NCBI GenBank assembly: GCA_947650365.1
Contig: OX393550.1
Span: 99,703,472 to 99,767,471 of the forward strand
Source of the DNA: Chamaelirium japonicum
Taxonomy: Eukaryota > Streptophyta > Magnoliopsida > Liliales > Melanthiaceae
Direction: 5' to 3'
Length of the DNA: 64,000 nucleotides
Positions 1 to 13,121 of the stretch are shown here, one piece after another (within the stretch, counting starts at the first letter, position 1; each line of letters opens with the position of its first letter). The notes beneath the pieces were generated by a model, which saw nothing but the letters and a program-made list of their open reading frames with translations, ran no database searches and had not been told where the DNA came from. The position numbers and the translations under genes were made by a program.

Positions 1-1255
1 CCCTCGAGTGGGCGTATACTGAATCTAAGGCTTGCGCACCTGGCAACTTAGCCCATTGGGTAGAAGTTGGCAGAAGAGAGGATATATGATGCAGTTTCCA
101 GCCTTAGGAGTTAGCAGGTCAGGAATACCTGGATTACAGAATTGCAAAGATTCATTTATGGACTGAAACAAGTATCTAGGAGACACAATATCTATCTTGA
201 TCAAGTATGATCTATTCATACAGATTTGATCAAAATAAGCCAAGTATGTACAAGAGGAGCGATGGAACTATAGGGGTGTACTTAGTACTTTACATAGACA
301 ATGTTCTACTGATTGAAAATGAAGTATGAACGTTGCCTAAGTTAAATGTCTGGTTATTATCTTAATTCGACTGAAAAACCTTCGTGAGGCAAGTTATGTT
401 CTGGAGATCATGGTAACTCGAGATCGTCAGAACATGATTCTCACGCTATCACAGGCTATGCATAGAGATATGGTTCTAACCAGAATCAATATACAATACT
501 CCAAAAGGGGTTTCTTCCTAAAGCTTGAAACTGTCGAATAATATAAATCATATGACACCTAAGGAGATGGCAGAAATACAGAAGGTGCCCTATGCTTATG
601 CAAAGGGTACTCATATGCCATGAATGTATAAGATGCTAGTTATCTGTTGCGCAGCAGGAATGGAGGGTCGGTTTTAGTCGAATCCGGGTCTAGTTAGCTG
701 GACTGATGTGAAGAGTATACTCGATATCCTCGTCAAACAAGGACTACGAGTTAGTTTACACTTCACAAGAATTGACGCCGATTGGATGCACAAGTTCTGA
801 TTTAGCATCAGATGTGTAATCCAGATAATCGACTTCAGGTATAGTTTTTACCTTGGGATGAGAAGCGGTTAGTTAGCAGAGTATGAAGCTATAATGCATC
901 ACGGGCTCTACTACAGAAGCCTAAGCACATTGTAGCGTGCGTGACAGGAAAATAGGTGGTATGGCTCGGTAAGTTCATAGTAAACTTGGAAAGCATACCA
1001 GAGGCTCAGTTTTTTGTTGTAACAACAAAAGAGCGGTAGCAAGAGCCTAGGCACCACCATAAAGGGGAAACATATCAAATACAAATTCTACTTGATCTGG
1101 TAGTTTTAGGAGGAAAGGCAAGTGGCGGTAACTGAGGTAGCATCTGTAGATAATGTTGCTGATTCCTTTAGGGAATTCCTGCAAAGGCTTTTGGGCAGCA
1201 TGTAAAAGCCATAGAGCTCATGACCGTTTTTTCCTCGCTAGACCAAGTGGGAGAT
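1..1255 (+). pseudogene. Copia B fragment, copy 0: leader remnant fused to RT/RNase H (decayed)
   Basis: The first ~60 bases match a retrotransposon leader. They run directly into sequence resembling the C-terminal half of a copia reverse transcriptase (compare 37990-38350) and then RNase H, ending at a polypurine tract just before LTR-B. No long frame is open: stops and frameshifts occur throughout. Gag, protease, integrase and the N-terminal RT are absent, so the parent element was internally deleted before this block was copied. Near-identical copies start at 20778 and 34671. Identity as copia rests on alignment by eye to the better-preserved RT in this window. Confidence 0.75.
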
Positions 1256-4118
1256 TGTTAGGTATGATGTGGTTTACAGCTCGTAAAACCCTAGGTTTGA
1301 CTGTATATGGTTGATAGTTTATTTAGGATTGTATAAAGGTACGTATTATTATACGTGTTCTGTTTACGGAACTTAAGGAGCCATGGCTATATAGTAGTCC
1401 ATCTGAGTGGGAGACTCAGTGGATCGATCCTATGAGCCTAAATCGTTCACAGCTCTGATTTGGGTTGGTCGCCCTATCAGGATAAGCTGTTGGAATGACA
1501 GAGCATGAGTATCTCCATAATGGTCATTACCAGGCACAGTGTCTGTGGCCGAACGGAACCAACACGGTGCACAGATCGGTGAGCAGACACCGGTGCACAT
1601 GGCCGTGTTTCTGCTTAGGGTAATCGGTCCTAAACCCTGAGGAACCATGACCGATGGACTAACTAGTTGCGTGTAACTTTGGTTCACCAACGTGTGAGGG
1701 ATCTAACCACGACCCAATACCACGGTGCGCTGGGTTATCGGGCTGGCGTTGCATCGGCACGCCACTCTTACAGGCTATCCACATCCTTATCGGAAGGTAC
1801 GCTCCTTGGTATGACATACACCGCACTAAACCCAGGCTTGGTGGTCAGCAATTGAGCTGTTGACCGGATCCGGTTGCTTGGCCAAAGTGATCGGAGGTGC
1901 GATGTGATAGTTAACCTGGAAGGAACCTAGTTATATGGTCACTCGAGTCTGACGGTGCTCTCCATCGCTCGAGTTGACTCATGGCACCAAGTGGAGGGAC
2001 ATCGTATTACCAATACTAAGCGGGGAGCAGGGGTATGCAAGAGAGCTTAATAAGTCTAGGAGAATTGGAGTGCAGCCTGCGTTGCACTCTGGGTGGCCAC
2101 GCAGGTTAACCGGGACCTAGAGGATGGACAGGGACACTTGGATAGTGTGTCGATCGGGTTCGGTTGGAAGCCATGAATCCTAGTCCCTGAAGGTTTCACC
2201 CTATCCACGATCGTTACGGATCATTACTTTCTCTTTGTCTTACAGCAAATTATGAGTTGAAGAAATAATGCATAATCGTCCTGTATTCCGTGAGTGCATC
2301 GCACTGAAGCATGGTGGTTGCACAGGACTAAGTGTGTTCACTAGGGGGCAACCCCAGAGTAGTGTAGAGACATACGATGTAGCCATTATACCATGAGGAG
2401 TCCATTCCGTGTGTGCGTGTTGCACTAGAACGCAGAATGCGAGTTTAGTAATTTTTACTATGGGGCACCCCACCTTTTACTAAGGGCACCCTAGTAAATA
2501 GTAAAAATACTATTCATCATTCCATGGTGTATTGACTTGTTGCTGATGCCGATGAGGTGCCCTAAGTGTTAGGGTGCATTATCCTGCACGAAGATGGGCC
2601 ATACATAGTCCCGCATAAGGTGAACGACAACTAGATACATGGGGGCATTTTGGTCATTTCAAAATATCCCGCATGCCCTAGTGGCCGCCATCCTTACTAG
2701 GGCTAGCTTGCATGGCCATCAAACTTATAATTAAGGGATTAATTCAGATTTGAAAGATTTTGAATCATCTCCTTAATTGCAATAATTTTAATATGGTAAC
2801 TAGTAATAAAAAGGGGCATTGAATTTGAGAGTAATGAGATGGAGAGAGAGAGAGAGAAACGGTTTCAAATGGCAAGGGAGAGTGAGGGGCACGATTTTCA
2901 GATCTGAAATGGTGCTTCCTTCTCAGATTTCCAATGAAGAACCAAAGCCCCTTCTCTTATGGTTCGGATTTTTGCCATCTCTCTTTCTCGGGTTCATCTC
3001 TTCTCTCTCCCTTATCTTCTTCTCCAAGTGTGCGGCGGGGTTATCTGGTGAGCAGGAGTCCGTTGTTCTGCCAGATTTTGGTGTGGATGTTGGAGCGGTT
3101 CCAGATCGAGCGGAGGAAGCAATCGATGTTCCTCCGGATCAGTCCGTGAAGTTGCCTCCCCATCTAGCCAATCGGCCTTCTATTCTTACCGTGCCGAATC
3201 CAGCGCTTGCTTCTTCATCTCGAGCCAAAGAATCCTGGCCTAAGGGTCAGTCTGATAGAGTTACGAGGAGTAGGGGGACTAGTTAGTGATGTCAGGAGTC
3301 TGATTCATTGTGTTTTTGTGACAGTCTTTTGTTAGGTGTTGTGTCTTCCTCTCGACTGCGGGGTACTTTGTTTGCCCCCAGTGCGTTGAGCTAGGGTTTT
3401 CTTGTTGTTGAGACCCTATTTGGTCGCGTGGTCTGCTTACTCATCCAGAGTTAAGCCGAGTCCTGTATCTGCCTTTATTTTCCAGTAATATATTCGTTTT
3501 TTACCTCTCAAAAAAAAAGTGTGTGTGTGTGAGATTGATGGAGATCGCTTGCACTCTGAGGCACTCAGAGATTAGAGTGCAAGGATCCGGGATGATATGT
3601 GAGATCGAGTGAATCCGATGAGATTCATTTCTCTCTAGCGCGAGGATCCCGCTCGTGAATACTGCCCAGATTTTACGAGCAGATCTGCACTGTTTTGATC
3701 ACTGCAGGAGCTATAGAAGTCTAAATGACTTCAAATATGTTGCAAATTCTTAATGTTGAAGTCTTTTTTCCGGCAAATCAAGTTTCGTTCTGTTCCGATG
3801 TCGGGATAGAAAGTTACGGCCTTTGCACTGAAGTGTGTTCGTGCAGATCCGAATTTGTCTTCATCAACATTGAAGCAATTCTTCGTGGTGTTAAATCCCG
3901 CACGAAGGTATAACCTACTAACCCCTAGATCTATCATAATGCATACATATGAGATATGTTAATCATTTCGATAGATGACTATAGGGGTTCAATTCGTATT
4001 TGTTTTATCATTTGCGCATATGATTAATATGAATGAAAATTTTTAAAATGCACCGCACACCGAAACGATCCTCGGGATCCACTTCATCTTCCGCTGCGCC
4101 TCCGATATCATTCTAACA
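1256..4118 (+). repeat. LTR-B, copy 0 (3' LTR of copia B), interrupted by a retroposon
   Basis: It starts TGTTAGGTATG directly after a polypurine tract (aagtgggagat) and ends ATTCTAACA at 4118. Without the 3033-3516 insert it is about 2.37 kb. It shares blocks with LTR-A and LTR-D (for example the gagtgggagactca motif and a CT-rich transcribed part), so the three are related copia subfamilies. The next bases (ggaga) belong to a gypsy fragment rather than a PBS, so this is a 3' or solo-type LTR end. Confidence 0.8.
3033..3516 (+). mobile_element. Poly(A)-tailed retroposon insertion (5'-truncated LINE-like or processed sequence)
   Basis: This ~0.48-kb segment is absent from the homologous LTR-B at 27330-27350. 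It ends in a run of A (3510-3518) and is bracketed by aagtgtg (3026-3032 and about 3517-3523). A target duplication plus an A tail indicates target-primed reverse transcription. The last ~150 bp look like a plant LINE 3' end, but no RT domain is present, so the family is unproven. Confidence 0.7.
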
Positions 4119-5535
4119 GGAGAACCACCTTTACTAGCTGGAACTTGCCCATCGACATCATCCTTGAGCAGATCCAACATGAAAGCTACCTCAGGAGGCC
4201 CAACCCGCTTCAGTCTGGCACCAAGCAAACACAGGATAAGTCAGTCTACTGTAACTTCCACCGGTGCCACATCCATTCTACCATTCAGTGCTTCAGCCTG
4301 AAGTACCACCTGGAAGACCTTCAAGAGCAAGACCATCTCCAAGATTTCAAGTCCAACACCAACAGGGCAAGCGGTTCGCACCCTCCTCCTCCCCCTCCTC
4401 AAAGAGAGAAGGAGGCATGCTAGATCCACTCGGTTGTGGATCGGGCAACTCCCATTCTCGTGCAAGCAAATGTTTACGGCATCCACGGTAACCTCCATCA
4501 TCAAACTCCAACTCGGAAGGAGGTAGAGTGGCAAGTACGATGAGTCCACAACGTTCGCACTCTCACTCAAGTGGAAAACTCTTGGATCGAGAAGCCCATC
4601 AAAGACCTCCCATGGCCGGCAATCATCTTCACCGACTTGGATCTCAACGGAGTATGCATTCCCCGTCGGGACCCCTTGGTCCTTCGGCTCATGGTCAATG
4701 GGAGTTCAGTCAACCAGATACTCATCGATACCGGTAGCTCAATCAACATCATGTTTTCATATTGCTTCAAACACCTCAGCCACAAATACAAAAGTCTTGA
4801 TGTAGTCCCTACCGTGATCACCGCCTTAAATGGAGAACAAAGCATAACGATGGGCGAAGCAAGGTTTATGCTCGATCTCGGTAGCGACATGCTAGTGTCA
4901 GTGCGTTTTGCTATCGTATAGGGGACGTCAAACTACAATGCCATTCTGGGCAAGCACTTTCTCCATCAGATCAACGTTGTATCCTCATCTAATCACCAAC
5001 TCCTCAAATTCCCTACTAAGGAGGGCATCAGGTGTATCCAAGGGAGTCAGCAGACGAGAAGATCATATGAAGCTGTGGCAGCACAAAATCAATCAACGCC
5101 TAACGCAACGCCAGCGAAACGTTTTGCCAATGAAGCTGGTCCTTCGACCAGATAGCAATCAAAGAAGCCTCCAATGCCAGAACCTGCACCACTGGAGTGG
5201 GAGGCTCCTCCTTTGGTCAAAGAAATCATTCGAATTGACCTCTGCAACGATAATTCCCTTAGAGATACTTTCATCGGCACTGGCCTTAACGATGCAGAAG
5301 CACAAGATATGGTTTTATTCCTCAAGTCCAACATTGACATCTTCGCCACTACCTTCACCTCCACCATCACAACCACCATCACCACCTTCATCTCCATCAC
5401 CCTCCATATCCACCATCATCTTCATCTTTATCTCCCCCCTGCATCCAACCAACTATCCCCTTCACCACCATCCTCTTCACCACTATCACCAATCATGACC
5501 ACCACCATCACCTCCACTCCATCATCACCAGCTGC
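4119..5535 (+). pseudogene. Ty3/gypsy gag-protease fragment, copy 0
   Basis: Open pieces at 4145-4423 and 4571-4921 encode a C/H-rich motif (CNFHRCHIHSTIQC) like the gag knuckle of Tat/Ogre-type gypsy elements, then a retroviral-type aspartic protease with the DTGSS active-site motif (codons near 4725-4740). After a stop at 4919, a YNAILG-like segment follows, as expected downstream of such proteases. Stops and frameshifts make it non-functional. No gypsy LTR, RT or integrase is visible. It abuts LTR-B and is cut by copia A at 5536; its last part resumes at 15452. Confidence 0.75.
5340..5530 (+). repeat. Low-complexity CCACCATCA/CCTCCATCA-type simple repeat
   Basis: An imperfect pyrimidine-rich triplet-based repeat inside the gypsy fragment. 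The copy at 29160-29335 differs in repeat number, as expected for slippage. Confidence 0.75.
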
Positions 5536-7861
5536 TGTTAGAATTGGTGAGGTCTACAGCTCGTAAAACCTATAGTTTAGCTATATATAGTTGATAGTAT
5601 AGGAATGCATATTGGTACGTACCTTAGTACGTGTTCTGATTACAGAACAGAGAGCCATGGCTACATGGTAATCCACTTGAGTGGGAGACTCAAGGGACTG
5701 GTCCCATGTAACCTAAATACGTTCGCAGCTCTGATAAGGGTTGGTCGCCCTATCAGGATAAGCTGTTGGGATGACAGAGCGTGGGTGTCTCCACCACGGT
5801 CATTACCAGGCACAGTGTCTGTGGCCGAACGGAACCAACACGGTGCACAGATCGATGAGCAGACATCGGTGTACTAAACCGTGTTTCTGCTTAGGGTAAA
5901 ACGGTCCTAAACCCTGAGGAACCATGTCTGGTGGACTAACCAGTTGTGTGGTGCTTTGGCGCACCAATGTGTGAGGATCCGGATGCAGTGATCCAAAACC
6001 ACGGTGTACTGGGTTACCCGGCTGGCGTTGCATCAGCGTGTCACTCCTGCAGGCTATCCACACCCCTAACGGGAGGTGCGTTCCTTGGTCTGACCTACGT
6101 CGTATTAAACCCTGGCCAGGTGGTCATCAGTTGGACTGATGATGGATCCGGTTGCTCGTCAGAGTAATCGGAGGTACGATGTATGTGGTCAACCTGGAAG
6201 GAACCGAGTCATATGAGCACTCGAGTCTGACGGTATTCTCCACCGCTCGAGTTGCGTCATGGCACCAAGTGGAGGGACAGCGAGTTTACCATACTAAGCA
6301 GAGAGCAGGGGTATGAGAGAGAACATAGTAAGTCCGGGGGAATTGGAGTGCAGCCTGCGTCGCACTCTGGGTGGCTACACAGGTTAACTCGGACTCAGAG
6401 GATCGATGGTACACTCGGGTAGTGTGTCGATCGAGTCTGAGTTGGAAGCCATGAACCCTGGTCCCTGAAGGTTCCACCTTATCGACATTATGTACGGTTC
6501 TTATACCATCTCCTCGAAACACAGAGCGTAGTTAGAGGAAGCGAGAAGTCCAAGCATACGCTCCGTGAGTGCTTCGCACTAGTGCACGGTAGATGTGTAA
6601 CTACGTGTGTGCACTAAGGGGAAACCCTAGGTTAGTGCAGAGACCCATGTAGCAATTCCTTGTCATAAGTGGACTTTGCCACATGGGTGCGATACACCGG
6701 GATATGTTGCGAGTTAACTAGTTGACTTCACTAGGGGCACCCTACGGGAACCTCAGAGAATAGTGAAATCACTGGTGCACTTCACTTATGTGTGCCTTGC
6801 AAAGTCTCGTACACGAGGAACGGCCAACTAGTGACATAAGGGCGTTTTGGTCATACCATGCGCCACTATGCACTAAGGGGGCCGGCCCTAAGTGTTGAGA
6901 GACTGGTCAAGGTCGGCCCCATTAGTTTCGGGAGGTTGTTGCCTCCGATAAAGGGGCTGGTTATGAGGCGCAGAAAACGGGCTGGTTTTGACCGTTTTCG
7001 AAAACAAGGAAAGGATAGAGATAAAGAAGAGATATATAGGGATAAGGTTTGAATCAATCATCCTTATCCATACTGTCCTTATCCATATGGATAGGCCGGC
7101 CCTATATATGAGAAGGAGATAGAGGGGGCACGAAATTAGATGCATGGGCAAGCCCTAGGGCCGCCCATGCAAGCCATGGGGAAACCGAAGCCCCTCGTCT
7201 CTCTTCGCATCTTCTCTCTCGTCTCTCTCTCTCGCTTGCGCCATTAGATGGCGACTCGTCTTCCTCGCGTGGTGTTTCGAAGAAGGAGAAGGCTCGTCGT
7301 ATGGAGGCACTCAGAGATCCATCGACGAGGTGCCGTGCATCGTGTGAGATCGGGTGAACTAGAAGGCGTCTCCCGTAACCTTTTGCTGTCCAGAATCTGC
7401 ACAAAAAATCAGTGTTGTTTCTATGATTCCTGGAGCTACAGAAGTCCAAACGACGTGAAACTTGTTGCAAAAGTTGCGTCTCGAAGTTGGCTACCTACAG
7501 TCCAAATTTCAGCCCAATCGGAGTTCGGAGCAGAAAGTTATAGCCATCGCACCAAAGCTATGTCGAGCAGATCCGTAGCCCGTCTCCATCAACAAAGAAG
7601 AAATTTGTCGCGGTGAAAGATTCCGCACGCATGTATGATCTCTAACAAGTAGATCTAATATAATTAGAACATGCATACATGCTAGATTGTTCTTTTGTGT
7701 TAGATCGTCGTTAGGGGTTCGCGTAGTTGCCATGCTAGTTTCATACACGCATATGTAGAACGTTTCGATGAAAATTTTGATATGTAACGCACACCGCCTA
7801 CGGTCCTCGGACCTTCACTTTGCTTCCGCTGCGGGCCTCTACCATGGATTTATTTCCAGCA
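5536..7861 (+). repeat. 5' LTR of copia A
   Basis: This is 2326 bp, TG...CA, preceded by target site gctgc and followed by a 2-nt spacer and the PBS. Small ORFs inside (for example 5605-5877) recur identically in the other LTR and are not genes. Confidence 0.92.
7098..7112 (+). promoter_or_regulatory. Likely LTR-A core promoter (TATA box)
   Basis: TATATATG at 7103-7110 follows a palindromic stretch (atccatatggat) and precedes a CT-rich region typical of a transcribed LTR R/U5. The right-hand LTR has the same box at 14689-14696. Position within the LTR fits a U3/R boundary; activity is inferred. Confidence 0.5.
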
Positions 7862-7863
7862 AT

Positions 7864-7875
7864 TGGTATCAGAGC
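7864..7875 (+). other. Primer binding site of copia A
   Basis: TGGTATCAGAGC lies 2 nt after the 5' LTR. It is complementary to the 3' end of initiator tRNA-Met, the standard plant copia primer. Confidence 0.92.
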
Positions 7876-10800
7876 ACGCTAGTGGTGTGCGTTTCATGTT
7901 TTTCATGAAACCGTCGTGTGCGCGCATGAAGAGTATGAGCCGCCATCGGGGTTCTACGAGTAGATCATGCATAGTACATATTTTGTGTGTTCTATCAATT
8001 ATTCTTGCAGGGCGCCGCTTCTAAAAATTATTCTGGATATGTGAATGCTTGCTACCGGGGGTCGGACCCCGTGTTAGCAAATATTATCTGGATGTGTTTT
8101 TCTTATGTGTGTGGATAGTTTTTAGAGCCTTAGTCGGGCAAGTGGTGGAAATTGACCACCCTTGATTCCCAGGCTTTTTAGCTAGGTTTGTTTTCCTTTT
8201 TTGTTCTAGGAAATTATGTACGAGTGAGCACTTACTCGAAGCATACTAGATCTTTTTCGGTTACAGATTGAAGAGGAGGACTACCGTGAAGATCCACCAC
8301 CGGGAGGACGAGCGGAACCTTGAAGGACGATGACGATCCGACGAAGCGTACAGGATGACGGCAAAGGGCAGAAAGCGTCAGGAGATCGTATACAAAGGCT
8401 TGTACTGGATCGAGGACCTTGCGAAGGAGATAGAGAGCCTGCGCTGCGCCAGTCAGGTTCAGGGGTCGGACCCTGAACTTGATTCAGTTGTGTGCTTGTT
8501 TCTTTCAGTGGTTCTTTATATTTCAGTAGAGAACCCCGATGCGATAATTTGATTATCTGTGTGTGAGGGATGCCCTTTCCCCTCGGGTCCTAGCGACCTT
8601 ATTAGGATAGGATTCTACTAGTGACGCCTATTATTTAATTAACCCTTGATGATAGCATGAATTCCTCACATTTGGTTATGCCCCCATTAGGTCAACACCC
8701 GATTAGTCGGGTGTGCCTATTTGGCAAGCATCGAAACCTAGAATGAGTTAGAATTCTACTATGACATCATTCGTCAAATTTATAAGCAAGGCGCCATGGT
8801 AGTGGAAGACCTTTCCTTTCAGTATGACCTTAGGTTAGGCTCCAGGGCATTAGTGTGATAGCCAAGTTTGCGAAGCATCGATGTTCTTGGGATATGTAAT
8901 GTGACCCTTGAGTGGAGAAATCCACTTGAGGCAGGGACTATGATATTCCGAGATCGATTAATGCTTCACGAAAGGCTTGAAACGCTAGTGGGAGCACGGT
9001 ATGACCAGGGTCTAGTGTATAGGTTGTCGTGACCTTAGTATACACTCATACTTGCATTAAATAACCCTCAAATTTAATAAGGGATGCAAGAGAGGACTTT
9101 TAGAGATCCTCTGGCCTCCACGGCCAATCACTTCGTGCTCGGGTGGGAGGGCATAACTCAACAACCCCCTCGGGTGAGAGCTGTGTTTTTCTATGCCAAG
9201 TTACTTAGTGATCTCCCTCAGGATATGGCGGTTACGGCGCCAAGGGTTCAGGCTTTACTCACCCTCGTGGGGGCCGTTAGAACTTCCGTTCCGTAATTGT
9301 CTAGGCTCGTGGTTAAGCATCCGAAGTACACGTGAGGTATTCGTTGCGAAGACAATGGTGATCACGTGGTACTAGCCAAAAGATAACCATGGTTCATCAA
9401 AGCCCTTAGTTGGCAGATTTGGATAGGGTCAAGGGAAAGACCCGTGTAAGCGGATGACCTGCACACTGCCCCCTCGGACAGGTGCAGCCTATTCCGAGAT
9501 CTTACATACATGGTTAAATTAATCCATAGAGGTGTCTTCGCTGTGAGGGTAGCGCTGATATTTGGATATAATTAGCTTATTTTAAAATTCCATAAAATAA
9601 GTTATTTTGCATTCGTTTTCATTCAACCATATAGTTCCCCTATCCGTTATCCTATAAGAGAACCAGTTATCGGGTCTCTAACTAAGTAGAGCGGAAGCGC
9701 TATCTCTAGCTTATGCTTAGGGTAGTAAACGTACATTGGCTTCCAATCTAAATATCCCTGTACTAGACCTAACGGGTCCAGATATCACTAGGGCACTAAC
9801 TAGGGCATATGACGACTAGCGAGAGTCTGAGGAGATGTGCAAGTGCTATGTTATAGCAGACTTGCAGACAACTCCTTAGAAGCAAGTCAGAGATATGCCG
9901 GGTCTTCTCAAATAAGTTTTATTTGCATAAGATGTCTGCTAGGCGAAGTCGGTAGACTCATCGCTTATCCACCAAGATACTTGTCGGTACCGAGATGTCT
10001 GAGGGTATGTTTGTTCGGGAACACATACTTGAGTTCCAGATCAAACTAGATTCCAAAGACATAGTACCAGATGACGAGGTGGTGGAAGACGTCTGTCTTG
10101 CATCCTTGTCTGGAACCTCGAAGGCGTTGTCAGAGACTTTAGCTTTAACAAGCTAGAGATGACAAACGCAGAACTTCTAAGGAGATTTCTAAGAGACAAA
10201 GGATGGGATCAAGATTAAAGGCAAAACCTTTAGTGCTTAACCTAGGTCTTCTTTAGAAGAACCTAAGGGAGTAACTTATAAGAGATCGAAAACTATTCTA
10301 GTGCAGAAACTAGTGTGGACTCCTAAGTATGGTAACGCTAAGGACGGAAGAGTTTCTGTTTTAGCAAGTATAGGGGGTATTTGAAGATTGAGTATGGCCT
10401 CAGGATGTTAGGAGGTGAGTCGCTATCTAGTAGCAGTTCTTATGCTTCTTGGAATGTAGACTTCGGGTCTACAGAGATTCAAGGAAAGCAGAAGACTACT
10501 TTATAGTGAAGGAATCCTAACATAGGTACTGATGCCATAAGCCGCTGCGGAAGCTGTTAGATATGATTGTCTTAGTTTTTCCGAAACACGGATTTTGATC
10601 TTTAGAGATGTAGTTCTGTTTCCTCTTTGGTAAATGAAGTTTTTAGTTTTAGACAGCACCGTTGGTGTGTATCTTAAACTGAATAGATAGCTTCATTACT
10701 AGAGGAATAGATCAGAATAATCTCTTTGTATTTAATCCTAATTCGGAAATAGATTTCATGACAGTTGTAGCGTCTAATTAAAATTCATCTAAATCCTTCG

Positions 10801-13106
10801 GAGAATCTATCTCATTTGTGATCCCTCTGATTTAGATATTTTGCCTCAGATAAATTCGGAGGTGATAGAAGGCCGAGTTTCTGTTCACAGAATCATCGGA
10901 GATCCTTCTAACCTATGAGTGTAATCTGGAAGGCAGAATAACTAAAAGGGCCATGAAGGTATGGGAGTTAGTTAATTTTGACGTCTATGGCTCCAAGAGC
11001 GTCCAGACGATAGGAGTCTCTTCGATTTAATCGAGGGAATGAGAACCTATCGGATGGGTTCCATAGGATCCTGAAGGAGCATGGGATTATCTCCCAATTA
11101 AATGCTCCTAGGATGAAACGCCAGAATGAAGTCTCCGAAAGAAGGAATCGGACCCTGTTTGACATGGTCCGTAGTATGATGAATATTGCCAAATGTACTA
11201 CCCACCCTTTGGTGGGGTTGTACCTTAAAACAGTAGCTTATATCTGAAACTCTCTCTTATCTAGATCAGTGCCTCAGACCTATAGAGAGCTATGGTCTAA
11301 GCGAAAGCTGACACTATAGAGTCTCGAGATATAGGGTTGTCCTGCACTTGTGCAAAAGGACAAGAGGGATGAGATGGAGATGTAGTTCCAGGTATATCTG
11401 TTTGTAGGTTACCCTTAGGAGGCATAAGGTGGACTGTTCTATGATCTTGAGGTTTGGAAGGTAATCGTTTCTATGAATACCATCTACCTAGACCAGGATT
11501 ATATTATAGACCATAAGTTTACCGGTAAGGTAGTTCTGGATGAACTACTGGGTATTGGTAGAGAGTGCGCATATGAAAACGTAGTGGGAGTAGATGATAC
11601 AGAAACTAGTATACCAGGTACTGTAGGAACGATTCACTTTGTACCACCACCACCTCATCGTTATGGGAGCATCAGAGCTCCTGAAAGATACTATGGAGAA
11701 ACTTCGATAGTTAATCCAGAGTTTCAGGAGGATGATCCCTAGAGCTACAAAGAAGTAGTGGGAGTTTCCGACAGCTCTGACTGACAAAAGACCAAAGAGG
11801 CAAGCATGCATCAATGTCCCTTGGAACAGTCTTGACACTTATAGCACTATCACCCTTCAGGGTGTAGAAGGTGTATAAGAAGAGCACCCAGTTAAGACTT
11901 AAGTAGCTAGATTAGTTACCAAAGGAGAAGGGATTGACTATGTCAAAACCATCTCACTGGTAGCTATGCCTAAGTCTATAACGGATCCTCTTAATCCATC
12001 ACAGCCCATTATAGTTGGGAGATCTGGTTGATGGATGTCAAGATAGTTAATCCCTAACCGGAATTTGAAAAAAGGACATATGGATGATGTAGCCTCAGGC
12101 TTTGTGTCAGTAGGTTAGGAAGATTTGGAATGCAAGTTGCAACGGTCCATTTATGGACTGATGCAAGCATCCAAGTTGGAATATCTATTTTGATCAAGGG
12201 AATCCGCTCATACGGATTTGATCAGAATGAGGATAAACCAAGATGGTATAGGAAAGGTGAAATAGCTACAAGGGTATATTTAGTACTTTACGTTAACGAT
12301 ATTCTACTGATTGAAAATGACGTAGGAATATTGTTTACGGTAAAGGTTTGTAGTCATCACAATTCGATGTGAAAGACCCTAGTGAGGCGAGTTATGCTCT
12401 GGGAATCAAGGTAACTCGAGACAACCAGAGCAAAATTCTCTTGCAGTCACAGGCTACGCATGAAGATAAGATTCTAGCCAGATTCGTTTTACGAGGCTAG
12501 ATATCTATTGCGCAGCAGGAAGATGGGTCGGTTTCAGTCGAACCCGGGTCCATATCTTTGGACCGATGTGAAGGGTATACTCAGAAATCCTCATTAAGTA
12601 AGGATTGTGAGTTAGCTTGCACTTCACAGGTCCTGATATCGATTGGACACACAGGATCTGACTTTGGTATCAGATGTGTGTTTCAGAGAATCGATTTCAG
12701 GGATTATTTTTATTTTGGGATTAGAAGCGGTAGATGGTAGAGTGTGAAGCAAGAGTGCATCACAGACTCTACCACAGTAGCTTAGCACGTTGTTGCGTGC
12801 TAGGTAATATATCAGGTGGTAAGGCTTAGGAAGTTCTTAGAGAACTTGGGACGCGTACCAGAAGCTCAGTTATCTATTGTTGCAACAGAAGAGCGGTAAG
12901 TAAGGTCCAAGGAGACTAGGCACCACCGTGAGGGGAAACTCATCAAGTACAAACTTCACTTGATCTGACAGTTATAGGAGGAAATGCAAGTAGCGGTACT
13001 GAGGTGGAATCTACAGACAATATTACCAATTCCATTAGGGAATTCCTGCAAAGGCTTTTGGGTAGCATGTAGAAGCTACAGAGCTCAACACCGTTATTCC
13101 TCGTTA
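7876..13106 (+). pseudogene. Copia A leader and heavily decayed gag-pol
   Basis: The ~1.9-kb leader matches the D leader in blocks (for example around 9000-9500). Gag-like sequence is recognisable near 9800-10350 by similarity to the D gag, integrase-like near 10980-11200, and RT/RNase H-like from about 12000 to 13060. None is open for more than about 90 codons. It is about 5.2 kb of dead coding sequence. Confidence 0.7.
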
Positions 13107-13111
13107 GACCT

Positions 13112-13120
13112 AGTGGGAGA
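13112..13120 (+). other. Polypurine tract of copia A
   Basis: AGTGGGAGA directly precedes the 3' LTR. The same tract precedes LTR-B and LTR-D, showing shared ancestry. Confidence 0.85.
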
Positions 13121-13121
13121 T

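Noticed and set aside
2819..3286. 155-aa ORF
   Set aside because: It begins in LTR-B and runs into the inserted retroposon, so it is a chance fusion and not a gene.
5605..5877. ORFs repeated identically at 13191-13463 and similar pairs
   Set aside because: They lie in the two LTRs of copia A and reflect LTR identity, with no domain or expression signal.
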